Assembly: GCA_936432065.2 (NCBI GenBank) | Contig: OW386292.2 | Coordinates: forward strand, 131,393,460 to 131,457,459 | Direction: 5' to 3' | DNA length: 64,000 bases | Source of the DNA: Rutpela maculata | Lineage: Eukaryota > Arthropoda > Insecta > Coleoptera > Cerambycidae | Part shown: positions 12,784-25,109 of the stretch, in pieces | Layout: every line of letters begins with the position of its first letter | Position numbering within the stretch: position 1 is the stretch's first letter | The notes under the pieces: model-generated | The model's database searches: none | The model's input: the letters and a program-made list of their open reading frames with translations, nothing else | What the model was told of the DNA's origin: nothing | Program-made: the position numbers and the translations under genes

Positions 12784-14600
12784 AGGGTGTTTACAAAAAG
12801 GATGTAAACACGTAATAATATAATTTTCATGATTTGACTATGTATTGCCATTTTGGCAACGTCCATCAAAGATTTGGCCACCTTTCGGCGGAGGAAGAAT
12901 GTGATTTTTAATCGAAACAGTGCATAAAGTGCTTGTAGACAAAAAAATCAGCTTTATAGATTAACATTCCGTGGAGGAAAATGAAACTTCTCCGCGAACT
13001 GCAATAGCCCGGAGCGCTGCACAGTGGGAAATTTTTCCATTTTTTTGGACAAAAATTCATCTACAATGCAATTATTAATGGATTTGAAATTTTTTTTTTT
13101 AATAATTGTTAGAAATCACCCGATGTTTGAGCACTGCCCAAATTTTAGAAACGTTCAACATAACTTCAAAAAATCCTATAAATATATGAAATTCGTGTAT
13201 CTTACTTAAGTAAAAATGCGAATTTCTGTTTTTTAAAAGTTTTACTCAGAAAATATCCTTTACTACATGTTTTTTGGGTCGCTCATTAAGAAAAATAGGG
13301 TCCCGTTAACCAGAAATTGATATAACACCCTTAAAATACCAAAAAACACCCCCAATAGGGATTTTTTCGAAATATTCTTATTAAAAATGTAAAATAGTCT
13401 AGTAAAGTGTATTTTTTATATGATAAATATAAAACCTTAGTTATTCAAACAATAATTCAGTAAACATTTACCCCAAGGGTTAATCAGAGGGGTTTCGACA
13501 AAAAATATAGTTACAAAGGTTATTTTTTAATTTTTGCTTCAAAATAGGGTAAGAGAGTACATTGTGACTATGAGAGTGTATCTCAACCCCCTTTAAGGGT
13601 GAAAACCACCCTTAAATGGCTGTAGAATTTGAAAATAGGTTTCGAATTTTTTTGAAATTTTGGAATCACGTCTTCTTCGATATTTTCACTAAAATCAGTC
13701 TCCGAACCTCTTTTGATAAATAAAAATTATTTTAAAGGTTAAATTAATCAATTCGTATATACTTTGACAATGTGAATAAACAACAATTCAATGTGGGGCG
13801 GCAAAATACCTGGAGCCAGCCCTGTCGGTAGACTGTATTTTTTGGATGTCTTATTAAATAAACTACTTCAGAAGAAAATGTCAGCCTTGTAGACATAAAT
13901 CAAAAATGCTTGTTTTTTCCACACTTTGCGTGGATGGTAGACCTGACATGGCAACGCTTCCCACGCGGTAGAATATTATTTTCCGGTATGTTTTTATGTC
14001 ATCTGTGAGTATGTAAAATTTCAATCTTGTATATACATTTTTTGTAATATATTTAATTTTGTACTCATTTTTGCAACACTAAAAGTTTGGTAGACTTGAA
14101 GTATTATCATTGATACTGACTAAGCTATCATGGAAAAAATCTAGCTTTATGATATTAACGCGAAAAATCTGTCGCTACCTCACTGTCTATTATATATTTT
14201 TACTTATTTTTTAATAAAGTATGTCTTGAGAGTATTACATTTTTTTCATACCATTCAACAGAATGAATAAAGCCATTGGAAAAAGTACTAAATAATAATT
14301 CGCAAGTAGTCTTCCGATATTTGCAAAACATCGGTATTGAAGAAATACATCGATATTCCATGCCGCTGTTTCAATTTTTTTTTTAATTGCTGATGTTTAC
14401 CGATTCAACATCGCCCTGTCAAAAAATCCTATTTCAAACTTATAGATAATTATAAATTTTTTATGGGTAATCATAAGAGCCTATCTGGTTTATAAGGTTT
14501 TATACAGTTCATTAATTTTGCCATATAGAAATTATATTGGGATGAATAAGTATCTAAAGGAGTCTTAATTGAGTTGGAATACCCATGTTGTTATTGGTAT

Positions 14601-16088
14601 TAGGGATTGCAATACCGGTTAACCGGTTAACCGGTTATTAGGACAAAAAACTCATGATGATAATTACCGGTTATTTTAATTTTTTACCGGTTATTTCGGT
14701 AAATTCTGAACTTACGATATGTCACGTATTAAACGTTTCTATTTATGTCAGTGACTAGTATTCACTAAATACAGAGTGACTGTCCCAACATTGAGCACTT
14801 TTAACAATATATAAATAATACTATAAAAAGTAAAACCCAGACACCAAGCTCTAAGAAGTACATTAAGAGAGACATTGACAATATCGTGCGATAGGAAATT
14901 GAATATTTCACTGCCGCAAATATCCGTGGAATACATTTAGAAGTACGTTATTACCAATTCTTATTAACTTATCGACTAATATCGATTGAGGGAGGACATC
15001 TTCAGCTAGGGGTATTCTATGAACAAATATCAGACGACTAACAGATATAGCTTTGAAAAACTAACCCTTTTAACAGGCAGTTTTTAAAAAATGTTGTATT
15101 TTTAGATTAGGTATTCAGTAAATGCCCTATTTGAGTTTATGTTTATAATTTTTGTTATTTAAGTTGATATTTTTGTTATTTACAGAATAATTATTTATTT
15201 AAATTTATTTCATTTATATTTTTTCCTTTTGATAAAAAACCTTTGGTTTGATCATTATATTAAATATACGTATATAATAGCATATTATTCAACGAGCATA
15301 TAATGATGGCTATTATTCACAAGGGTGAAGTTTAAGACACGAGCCGTAAGCGAATGTCGTAAATCACCAGAGTAGCCATTATATGCGAGTAGAATACTAT
15401 ACTTTGTCCACGACTATTAGATATTTTTGTTAAATTGTTTACTGAAGAAATTAATTAATAAATTATTTATATTATTCTTTTTGAGTAATATGTGAAATTA
15501 TTGTAAATAACGTTGACGTTTAAATTTAATTTGACAAGCCGTTCTTTGACACATAACGGCCTACTCAATCAAAAAAAAAGAAATTGTATGATAAAAGAGG
15601 GTCTGTTTCTGAAACGCTAAATAAAGTTATCTATTCATAAATTTGATAATAACAGTAGAATTGTTCACATAATTGTAGTTATGACAGTTAACGAATAAAT
15701 TATATTTAAGGTTTCAGAAAGTAGCCATAAATTCTACTAAAAAGTTGCGAGATTGCACTCGAATTGAAAAAATACCTGCCCGTGACTTCTTATAAACAAC
15801 TGACTGTCCTTATTATTCACTAGTGAATACTGAAATCATTATTCACTGCAGGGAATAATGGATAGCATTATCCTTGAGGAAACGCATACATAATGAGTAC
15901 ATTATTTAATAGTCGTGGACAAAAATTTTTTTTGTCAAATTTAGATAATTTTGTACATGGAAAAAGATAATTGCCATTTTCGCCACTCTAATCATCCATT
16001 CTAGAAATTACCGGTAATACCGGTTGACCGGTTATTTACATTTTTATTTACCGATTTACCGGTTATTACCGGTAAATTGCAATCCCTA
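14601..16088. mobile_element. hAT-like non-autonomous element, 8-bp target duplication ATTGGTAT
   Basis: The TIR TAGGGATTGCAAT starts at 14601 and its exact reverse complement ends at 16088. Perfect 8-bp copies of ATTGGTAT flank it at 14593-14600 and 16089-16096. Both subterminal regions carry clustered ACCGGTTA motifs, likely transposase-binding repeats. The interior holds further inverted repeats: TTTGTCCACGACTATTA at 15397 against its complement at about 15905, and a hairpin at about 15285-15395. No transposase frame is seen. Precise ends and intact duplications suggest a fairly recent insertion into the larger repeat. Confidence 0.85.
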
Positions 16089-16378
16089 ATTGGTATGTTT
16101 TCATAAGTGTTTATACTAAAAACAGTTTTTATATGGCATTACAACCTTTGATAAATTCTCATGGGATCTGAAAAGGTTTCATCAGTAAAATAAAATATGA
16201 GTTCTGTAATCTTTTATAAGAAACAATTAGTATATGGTTTATTGTAAGATCTGAAGGGTTGTTATCAGTTCAGTTTATATAATAATTTAATGAGGATTTA
16301 TAAGGATACGTATTAAAAAGTGTTAATAAGGTATTAAGTCGAATATTTTTGTGGCTTTTTATGGGATCTGAAGAGTAA

Positions 16379-16770
16379 TGAAACTGAAAAGATATACTAA
16401 GGAGTTCTTAGCAGACATTTTATACATTTTTATAAGGATATATTTGTACTTATTTTTATAAGACTTCATGGGTATATATCAGTTTAGTTTATATAAGAAT
16501 TTAATGCAAACGTCTAGGGATGCATGTTAAAGAGGTATTATCGAATACTTTTGTGAGTTTTTTTGGAATCTGAGGAGTAATGAAATTGAAAAGATATACC
16601 AAGGAGTTCCTAGTAGGAATTTTATACATTATTATAAGGATATATTTGTACTTATTTTTATAAGACTTCATGGGTCCATATCAGTTTAGTTTATATAAGA
16701 ATTTAATAAGGATTTATAGGGACATCTATTAAAAAGTATTAATAATGAGTTACAACTATTAATTTGATAA
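16379..16770 (+). repeat. Tandem duplication, about 200-bp unit
   Basis: Two adjacent copies share AAAAGATATACYAAGGAGTTC, GATATATTTGTACTTATTTT and CAGTTTAGTTTATATAAGAA, offset by about 200 bp. They are part of the left half of the foldback-like element. Confidence 0.6.
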
Positions 16771-17609
16771 GTGTTCATGGGGTTTCAATAGTAGTAAAAC
16801 TAATAATGTTTCATCAGGAAACCAGGGATGAATTTTATAACATTTAATAAGAAATAATTAGTATATATAAGATTTAAAGGGTTATTATTAGTTTAGTTTT
16901 ATATAAGAATTTAATAAGGATTTCTCAGTGCACCCATTGAAAAGTATTATTTACAACTATTAATTTGAAAAGTTTTCATGGGATTTCAATAGTAGTCAAC
17001 CCAAAAAAGTTACAATACTTACTAAACTAAACTTACTAATACAATAGATTTCATATAATTTACATTAAAATCCTGTGTAAGATTAAAATCCATTGTAAGT
17101 ATATACACATTGTATTTTAGAAAACCCTCTTATTCCCATAAAAGGATAAAAGTTTTACAATAGACCTCAAGCGAGGAATATACATTAAAAACTCACAGAA
17201 TCTACAAAATTTTCGTGTTTCAAACGACATAAAAACTTATAAATATTTATAGGCCTCGTACTGAGAGTTTACATTAATATCTTTCAAATTCATATAAAAA
17301 CCTATAAAACTTCGCAATTTAATTACCATAAATACTTATAAATATACTTCATAGACTTCATTCAGAGAATTTACTTTAAAACCCCATTACATTACATATC
17401 CTCGTAGAATTTTATAAAAACTTCGTGTTTATTATTAAAATGTGCAAGTGTTGATAGACTTCAGGCAATGAATTTACATTCAAAACACATTTCAAATTGT
17501 TCAAGAACTTAGACACATCTGAACGTTTAAAATCTTCGTATTTCAAACACCATATAAGAACCAACAAATACTGATAGGCTTCGTATGGAGAATTTTCATT
17601 AAAAATACT

Positions 17610-18080
17610 TTTTCTGAAATCGATCGGGAATGTCTACATTTTCGGCGCGATTTTAGAGCGAAAAATGCACAATTCCAGTATTTTAGTCCGTTGCTAGGAA
17701 ACCATCAGAAAACAGACCGGAAAAGATCCGTTGCCAAGGAACGATCAACAAAGCCGTACGGGAATGTTACTTCCCGGCCTAGGCCGGGAAGTAACATTCC
17801 CGTACGGTTTTTTATATATATTTTAATATGTTAATATTTTTGATTTTTATACGTTTAAAATAGTATTGATTGTGATTTCAGAAATTTTTTTTTTAAAATG
17901 TTTATATTTTTGATTTTTATACGTTTAAAATAGTATTTATTGTGATTTCAGAAAAAATAGTATGTGTACTTCGGTGTGAAAGCACATTCCCAGACTTCGA
18001 TGCTTGTTGGCCGAGGCGTTAGCATCGTCGTCCGGGAATGGGAATGTATCGCTTTCACACCTAGATACACAATATACTAT
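17610..18080. mobile_element. Nested palindromic insertion within the minisatellite array
   Basis: This block is more GC-rich than its surroundings and interrupts the TATAAAAACTT arrays. It contains a perfect 54-bp palindrome, two direct copies of a roughly 50-bp stretch (TTTGATTTTTATACGTTTAA at about 17839 and 17909), and a hairpin at 17959-18078. In that hairpin GGTGTGAAAGC pairs with GCTTTCACACC and CACATTCCC with GGGAATGT. It is likely one or more MITEs. The termini are not resolved. Confidence 0.45.
17754..17807. repeat. Perfect 54-bp palindrome
   Basis: The left arm 17754-17780 begins CCGTACGGGAATG and runs to the centre between 17780 and 17781 (GGCCTAGGCC). The right arm 17781-17807 is its exact reverse complement. 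There is no spacer. Confidence 0.9.
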
Positions 18081-18145
18081 TTCAAATACATATAAAATAT
18101 CTATAACACTTCATATTTCAATTACCGTGAAAACGTATAACTACT

Positions 18146-18600
18146 GATAGACTCCATATAGGGAATTTACATTAAAAACCCATTGTACGCAGCAAATCTT
18201 ATAAAAACTTCGTATTTCCTATTAATATATGCAAATGCTGATAGACCTCAGGTAAGGAATTTACGTTGAAAACACATCTCAAATAGCCACATCAAACCAT
18301 ATTCAGAACTTATAAAAAACTTTGTATTTAAAATACTATAAAAACTTAATTATACTAATACATATAACTAGCGATAGACTACATATAGGTAATTTACATT
18401 AAAAACCCATTGTACGCAGCAAATATTATAAAAATTTCGCATTTCCTATTAATATATGCAAATGCTGATAGACCTCAGGCACCGAATTCACATTAAAAAC
18501 ACATTTCAAATAGCCGCACATCAGACCACATTTAGAACTTATAAAAAAACTTTGTATTTCAAATACTCTAAAAACTTACGTATACTAATAGGTTTCATAC
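18146..18600 (+). repeat. Higher-order tandem repeat, 227-bp period
   Basis: GATAGACT-C/A-CATATAGG at 18146 recurs at 18373. ATGCAAATGCTGATAGACCT recurs with the same 227-bp offset (about 18228 and 18455). Each 227-bp unit contains two related half-units of about 113 bp that share AATTTACATTAAAAAC-type segments. Confidence 0.65.
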
Positions 18601-18655
18601 GAGGAATGTACATTTAAAACACACACACACACACATAATTAAAACTTATGGAAGT

Positions 18656-18870
18656 GTAGTGTTACATACTCCAGCCTCCAGTAGAGGGAGCTGTTATACA
18701 TGTCGCTAATTCATATCTAATCTAATGTGACCTAAGAAACTAGAGTGGGCTTATAAAATTGAAAGTAAAGCAGTCTCTTATACTGCTAACTTATTAACTG
18801 CGTTTAGGCTAGAACGCTAGAGGAAACAAGAGGACTTTTGCAGTATTTAGTGTTTACCACTATATTACAA
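18656..18870 (+). repeat. Possible solo LTR, about 215 bp
   Basis: The stretch starts TGTAGTGTTACATACTCC and ends CACTATATTACA, giving TG and CA termini. It has a TATA-like CTTATAAAATTG and interrupts the surrounding AT-rich minisatellite. No matching target duplication is visible, so this is tentative. Confidence 0.35.
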
Positions 18871-19287
18871 TTGATATTTGAAATATTAATAGTAAGTAAA
18901 TAATATTTACTTACCTATGTAAGTTTATGGGATTTATCATTAAAAATATATTTCAAATCACAACCAAAATCTGTAAAAAAAACCTATTAATCCTAATAGA
19001 ATTTCTATGGGAAATTTACATTCACAACACTATACAAACCTATAAAAACCTATAGAAACTTTTAATTACATGTACTATAAAAACTCATCAATACTAATAG
19101 ATATCATATGGGAATTTATATTCAAAACACTATAAAAACTTTTAATTAAATATACTATAACAACTCATCAATACTGGTAGATACCATATGAGAATTTACA
19201 GTTAAAACACATTTCAAATACACACATCAAAAATTATAAAAACTTAGACGTTTTCTTTTATAAGTTTTATAAGGATTTTTTGACAGG

Positions 19288-20182
19288 CCCATGCTAATAT
19301 CGATTTTTACCTTACAATGAGCATCTCTAGTTGTAAATTCCTTTGGAGCTGATTTAACATAAAATATCTACATACAAAACTCAACTAATCTTTTCTATTT
19401 CCATCCGGCCATACTTTCCTATTTAAATGCAAGGAAATGAAAATTAAGTCGAGCGAAAATTTTTTACACAATAAAGGGTTTTGTTCATCTTTCGTTTTAG
19501 TAATTTAATTCAACAATAGCTCTCAATTTCCAGTATTGCTAATTGAGTAATGAACTAAATAATCATGACAAAATCAAGAAAATAAAAAAATCGTTTCTAT
19601 CTATTGTACGATAAGTACTGTTAATTTGATCTATTTGAAGGGATCGCCTATTGTTATTCCTGGCTAACATAAAATTATGAAGTGTCCAAATAATGGTATA
19701 ATTCAAGGTAACCTTCACATTTGTTACTAACATAATTATAGCTATATTACATCCTTTTATTTTTATTTTATTATAGAAAACATTTTATTATAATTTGTAT
19801 TTTTTGCGTGATTATATTATGGTTAATAAAACCAGTCGCCTTGAGGAGCTAGTAAAGTTGTTTAATACAATAATGACATTAAATAGTTAATTGTGTAGAA
19901 GGTACTGACAGGCCTTGGGCAAGTGCGGGGACCTACCTATTGAACCATAGTAAAATAATTTTCACCCCAGGAAAAAGAAGAGGCACTGTATTACAATTAT
20001 TAGCGAATAAAAAACAACCGGTATTGATAAGGTTCCTGTTTTATTTGTTAAAAAACTGTGAATAAATTGTGTTCACCTTGTTTGACCTTTATTATTAACA
20101 AGTCTATATTATTGGGTAAATTTTCTACTAAATACCCAGCACTAATTATACCCATATTTAAAACGGGGATTGCGGATGAAAT
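19288..20182. other. AT-rich stretch, no gene seen
   Basis: Only short random frames are present and I recognise no repeat family. Nothing is annotated. Confidence 0.5.
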
Positions 20183-20605
20183 AAGTAATTTAATCTAGGA
20201 ATCCTATCATGTAATTCAATACTTCCTCAGCATTAGCTAGAAGAGTAGTTGTTTTGATTGGTTCTTCAACGATGAGTGTTTTAAAGTGTTTTCCTAAGTA
20301 GTATATAGCGAGACCAGATTAAGGTACCAATATACAGAAAGTAGATAATTTCATATTGAACAAAAAAGTGTGAATGACTGAATTTAAATAAATGATTTAA
20401 GTGTTTTTTTATGTATTTTTTTGCTTTAGAATGCTAGGAATTCTATCGTGTAATTCAATACTTCGTCAGTATTAGCTAAAAGAGTAGTTGTTTTGATTGG
20501 TTCTCCAATAATGAGTGCTTTAAAGTATTTACCTAACTATAGTATATTAGTGTGCCCAGATTAGGGCAACAATATAAAAAAAAGTAGGTAATTTCACAAT
20601 AAATA
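20183..20605 (+). repeat. Direct duplication of a dispersed repeat, about 240-bp unit
   Basis: Two copies (about 20196 and 20438) share AATTCAATACTTC, AAGAGTAGTTGTTTTGATTG and a CCCAGATTAGGGCAACAATAT-like end. A third partial copy of the same 3' part lies at about 26605-26690. No coding capacity is seen. Confidence 0.6.
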
Positions 20606-20631
20606 GAAAACCGCTGCCCAAGGAATCACTA

Positions 20632-21292
20632 CTTCCACATCCAGATTTTCTATCCAAGTCTCTCATACCGAAAAAAATTGGTACGTGGAAATCATTGTTT
20701 ATAGATCTTTAATAATATATTATTTGAAGAAACCCATAAAACGATATCCCACACGGTAGTAGGGAGGAAGTGGTGATAGAGAGGTGATAGGGGGGTGGTA
20801 ATGGGGGTGGATGAAGTAAAAAAATATTTTGAGGCTTTTGGTTCTTGTACACACACTAAATCACATTTTTTTCTTCATCCCTTTTAATAATGGGGTAAGG
20901 GTTGTAATGGGAGTGGCTAACGCCAAAAAATTTTTTGAAACCTTAGCTTCTCTTGTATACACTAAATACCAATTTTGTGGACTCTTACCTGCTTGATTTA
21001 CCTATTTACCTCCACTTACCCCATTTTACCTCCCAACCCTTCGGCGGAATAAGATAAAAATATAATCTATTTCCAGATCTCATTATAATACACAGGTGTA
21101 CCAAATTTCAAGTCAATATCTTAAACGGTTCCAGAGTAAACGTGCGCACAAAAAAAGTTACAGACCGACTGACAGAAATTTGTTTGTCTCAAATTTAAAA
21201 TATCGACGTTTCATGACATTCTAAGCCTATTTGAACAATAAAAATTTTCAAAAAATGTTTTGTCGTTACTATACTTCCACTGGATGTGGAAG
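20632..21292. mobile_element. Tc1/mariner-like MITE with TA target duplication
   Basis: The TIR CTTCCACATCCAG (20632-20644) is mirrored by CTGGATGTGGAAG (21280-21292). TA lies on both outer sides (20630-20631 and 21293-21294). It is 661 bp long with no transposase. The interior includes a G-rich to C-rich inverted stretch (20752-20820 against 20990-21050). Confidence 0.7.
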
Positions 21293-23183
21293 TAAAACTA
21301 TAATAAAGAAATTTTAAAATTTGATTGATTTTAGATTTTATTAATAGAGATCGAGGTTGAGGGTCGCGAGAGGGTAAACTTGTTTTTTCTTTTTGTAAGG
21401 GGGTCGTGGTTCGAGAAAGGTTGAAAACCGCTGCTGTAGACTATAAGTGGACGCTGTAGACGGAATTTGAAAGATAATTTTTTTAACTGTAGCAGGGAAT
21501 GAAGTTTTCGACATTTTATTTATTGTTTATTTCTCTGAACTAATTTCCACAAACACCAAAACACTGCACTGGAATACTATCACCTGATGCTCGTTTCGCC
21601 AACCATGTTAGCATCATCTGTAGATGATTAAAAGTTTTATTCATCTTCGGAAGGTATCAACATGATTTGCGAAATGTGCGTCGAGTGATAGTGGGGTCAG
21701 ATAAACGTCGCTAAATCGTCAATCTAACGCCATAAAATTACGCCTTTGGGCTGTGATATTCTGACGTGATTTTTATGTGAATTTTACGTCGTTCCTAAGT
21801 CAAAATGACGTAACGTCTAACAAAATGTTAAAATAATGTTGGCTTGCAGTCTTGGATTTGATAAATATGTTACACTAAGTATCTGGATATTGTAAAATTA
21901 TGGTAATACTGACATTTATTTTCAGAATTCAGGACCTAACTTACTACAGGACTGTGACATCTCAAAGCGGCCATTCGACCGATTTGCCTTAAGTTAATTA
22001 TGAAGACATCTCTGTATAGCATATTCTCAGAATATGCATTATCTGTATGTGATACGTCGAGACATAGATAACTAACTTAACTATGTCCTTTTATACCTAT
22101 ATATTTATATACTCATTATGATACCTGATGGAAAATTAAATAATTGTATATAATGTTACTGTAAAGATGTGATGAAAATAAATTATGTGAGTATTTAAGT
22201 TGTATCAATTTGAACTACCGGAAAATCCGTCCGTTTCGTTTTCAATGGCCCACACTATATGTTTTTGTTTTTTAACACTATGGCTGAAATTTTAGGGGTG
22301 ATCCAAGGGCCGCAGCTAACCCAAGTAGCAGGGTGCCTTCATTATATGACGTCGTGTTAAGGTGATCTGACGTCGGTAGACGTCATTCGACCAGTTAATA
22401 ACGTAATAATGACGTAACGCTAGAGTCGTTATATTGACGCCATAAAAATGCTGTCATATAGACGTAATTTTTAGGTGTGTAGCTGTGGTAGGGTAACATG
22501 GTGACGTCAATTACACGTCATTGTTAAGTGATGTAAGTCCACGTTACAAATTAATTAAGAAGTGAATATAAATAAATATTACACCTTGGCATTGCAAACA
22601 AAAAATGTCGAATATAAGTAACAGTTTTACCTTTAATGTTAATAATAATATAAATTTCGTTTTACTATTTCCAACTATACAGGGTGCATTATGCCAACGC
22701 GAGTTTGTTATACCCTTGGAGGCCGTTCATAAATGATGTCACGCTTTTGAGAGGGGGGGGGGGGGGGTTCTAAAAGTTGTGACACTTTGTGGCAGGGGAG
22801 GGGGGGTCAAGCAATTGTGATGTCACAATAAAAGAAAATAATTTTATGCCTAATATTTTATACAAATAAACCAAAACCTGAGAAAGAATTTTTCCTTCAA
22901 AAAAAATGTATCATGGTTCCAATTAAAAATTCATAATTTTTATTAATTTACATAAAAATTAGTATGACGTGACAGGCAGGACTGGGGGCGAGCGTGATAA
23001 TGTGTGTATGACACAGGGGGAGGGGGGGTCAAGAATTGGCAAAAAAAGCGTGACATAGTTTATGGACGGCCTCTTGAGTAATATTGCATATTATATTGTA
23101 TTCAATAAAGCTACATGAAACGTATAAGTTATCTAGCATAGTTTAAATGCCGAAGCAAATAAAAAGTTTTAATGGTTAATAGG

Positions 23184-24000
23184 CCAGTGGAATTAGCAAA
23201 TATGCATATTATAATTCGTTTCAGGATGCCACGTGGATTAAACGATAGTTTTATTGATTACGAACATGACCCTGAATTTGGTCCACAGCAACAAAGATAT
23301 GAGAACGATATTGCAAAATCTTCATTTGTTTAAAAGTTATTAGCAAAAACCTAACCTCAAAATGTGACACTTTTTCAAACGCCATTTTGAAGTTGAAAAT
23401 AATGCAAATTTGATTTGTCATTAATGAAAACATAAAGTTTAGTCTCAACAAAAAAAAAGGATGTCCAGATCTCTCTACGACAACGGGAACTGGGTGAATT
23501 TGCATTTTACATTATTTATGTTTTTAATAAACAAATTGAATATCTCTTAAACTAATTAAAATTTTTTGATGAAATTTTAGGGATAACTTTGGGGTAATAA
23601 AAGACATATTTTTTTCAAAGTTTCAAGCACTGAAGTGCTTTTGTTAAAGAATGAAAAATATTTGCAAATTGTTAAAATTTTCGCGGTTTTTTGCAATTAT
23701 TTAAACAAATTTTCAAGCGTTTCAAACGAAACATCTCTCAAATTAACCGTTTTTCAAAGTTCTAACAGTATGTACAAATTGAAAAACCTATCGTCAAAGG
23801 TCTTTGAATTATCTTTAAGAAAGTCGATTTTTTTTAATTTTTCAACAATAAATCGTTAAATAAACAATGTTCCGGCGGTCAAAAAGTGGACCAAATTCAG
23901 GGTCATGTTCGTAATCAATAAAACTATCGTTTAATCCACGTGGCATCCTGAAACGAATTACAATAAATTTTAGTCTTTTTTTTTACTAATTCTACTGGAC
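23184..24000. mobile_element. Inverted-repeat element nested in the GACGTC-rich element
   Basis: The outer ends are CCAGTGGAATTAG and, in reverse complement, CCAGTAGAATTAG. Inside them, 23213-23285 is nearly perfectly inverted at about 23885-23960, sharing ATTCGTTTCAGGATGCCACG. Flanks carry similar sequences (TAATGGTTAATAG and TAATGGTTTAATAG). These may be an unusually long target duplication or a coincidence with the SINE fragment to the right. No gene is supported. Confidence 0.55.
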
Positions 24001-24002
24001 TA

Positions 24003-24070
24003 TAATGGTTTAATAGCGTTGCGAGTCAAGAGGTCGGCGGTTCGATCCCTGCACATTCTGTTTTTTTTTT
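24003..24070 (+). repeat. SINE fragment, tRNA-Ser-like family
   Basis: GAGGTCGGCGGTTCGATCCC then TGC and a T-rich run match the B-box region of the SINE at 42095. The 5' part is degenerate and no body is recognisable. Confidence 0.45.
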
Positions 24071-25109
24071 TCATTAAAAACTTTATTAACAATTGTGGAC
24101 AAATATTATGGTATAATAGCGGGTTTATACGTGCATGGACTTAGTGGCGCCAGTAGATATTGGCACACCATTATAAAAATTTTGCTCGTATAAACAGTTA
24201 CTGGCGAGAACTGGCGTGCAAGTCTTGACCTTGCATGCACTTATCGCAAAATTCACTGATTGCCAATACGTCATATTGACGTTACATGTATGACGTCAGT
24301 GGACTGTAACATTGTCCGTCAGTTTTACATTATTTTTACCTTACGTTGAAGGTGAAATTAACGTAATGGATGCCGAAAAAGCCCCTGCTACTCTGCTACC
24401 TGGGAAGAGGTGGGGGTCTGGTCAGGACTAAGCCCTGGTAAAGAAAATGAGCCTTGTTAAAAAATATCCAGGCAATATGAAGAAAATTAGCCCCGTCTGT
24501 AATATTTAGTTCTGGTTACGGCCCTGATTGACCCACCATCAATAAACACGTTGTAGTGTACTTCAATTGATTTCAACTCAGTATTAATCAAGATTTGTAA
24601 GGGTCTACTCTCGAATCTCTATTAGTAAAAGTCTCATACGACTGTGAGAGAATGTCAACCGAAATTTGCACGACTCCAAAAATATCGAATGTCACATATT
24701 CTACAATTTTCAGTAAAATGTTCAACGAGTGGGTAAAAGTTTTTAGAGTCGGGCTAATTTCAGTAGATATTTTCCCAAAGTCACTTTTGCTAATAGGGAT
24801 TCAAGAATAGACCTCCTTGAATTGTGTACCAAATTGATAGGTGAGTTCAAAATATTTTTGTTTGTTTTTTTTTTTCGAAATCAGTTACAATATAATAATA
24901 TATCCAAGCGTACAATACAGAAATTAAAAAGTAAAAAAACTTTAAGTAGCGTTCCTGTAAATATGCGCTCTTGTAATTGCAATGGTTTCGATTGCGTGTA
25001 AAGATACTTATAAGGAAGTAATTTAGTTAAAATAATTTTATGTTATTTTGATATAACGCGATATTTCTTTAGGAAAATTTAATTGTAATTACATGAAATA
25101 AGAAGTTAA

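Larger units (their letters stand above)
10471..14186. mobile_element. hAT-like DNA element B with 8-bp target duplication
   Basis: The ends read GCCAAGGAGGTAGTGACAG (left) and, in reverse complement, ACAGTGAGGTAGCGACAG (right). They are flanked by a perfect 8-bp duplication CTATTATA at 10463-10470 and 14187-14194, the length typical of hAT elements. The left arm 10556-10760 matches 13830-14027 inverted. The inner arm 10750-10950 matches about 12835-13020 inverted, so roughly 0.8 kb (about 13020-13825) was inserted into the right arm. The interior holds a minus-strand pseudogene (11282-12110), a SINE and a possible LTR. No hAT transposase was recognised. Confidence 0.75.
14415..19287. mobile_element. 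Large foldback-like element built of inverted minisatellite arrays
   Basis: The terminal block CCTGTCAAAAAATCCTA at 14415 is mirrored by AAGGATTTTTTGACAGG ending at 19287. The left half (to about 17050) is rich in TTTATAAG/TTTAATAAGG units. The right half (about 17050-19260) is rich in the reverse-complement TATAAAAACTT units alternating with GATAGACTTCAT and AATTTACATTAAAAAC. It has no coding capacity. A complete hAT insertion (14601-16088), a block with a perfect palindrome (about 17610-18080) and a possible solo LTR (18656-18870) are nested in it. Sequence outside the stated ends also shows weak inverted similarity, so the true termini may lie further out. Confidence 0.5.
22320..24404. mobile_element. 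CCCARGTAGCA-type element with TGACGTC clusters
   Basis: The left end reads CCCAAGTAGCAGGGTGCC. The right end in reverse complement reads CCCAGGTAGCAGAGTAGCA. Subterminal zones (22340-22520 and 24275-24360) contain many copies of TGACGTC, GACGTAA and related half-sites. Other members of the same group appear at 37.2-38.9 and 41.6-43.2 kb. There is no transposase. A second inverted-repeat element (23184-24000) is nested inside. The target duplication is not resolved. Confidence 0.55.

Noticed and set aside
10471..14186. Autonomous hAT transposon
   Set aside because: TIR and 8-bp duplication fit hAT, but no hAT transposase or BED finger frame was found; the gene inside belongs to another family.
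23251..23859. Open frames of 84 and 74 codons
   Set aside because: Both fall inside the inverted-repeat element at 23184-24000 and have AT-rich, motif-free composition.
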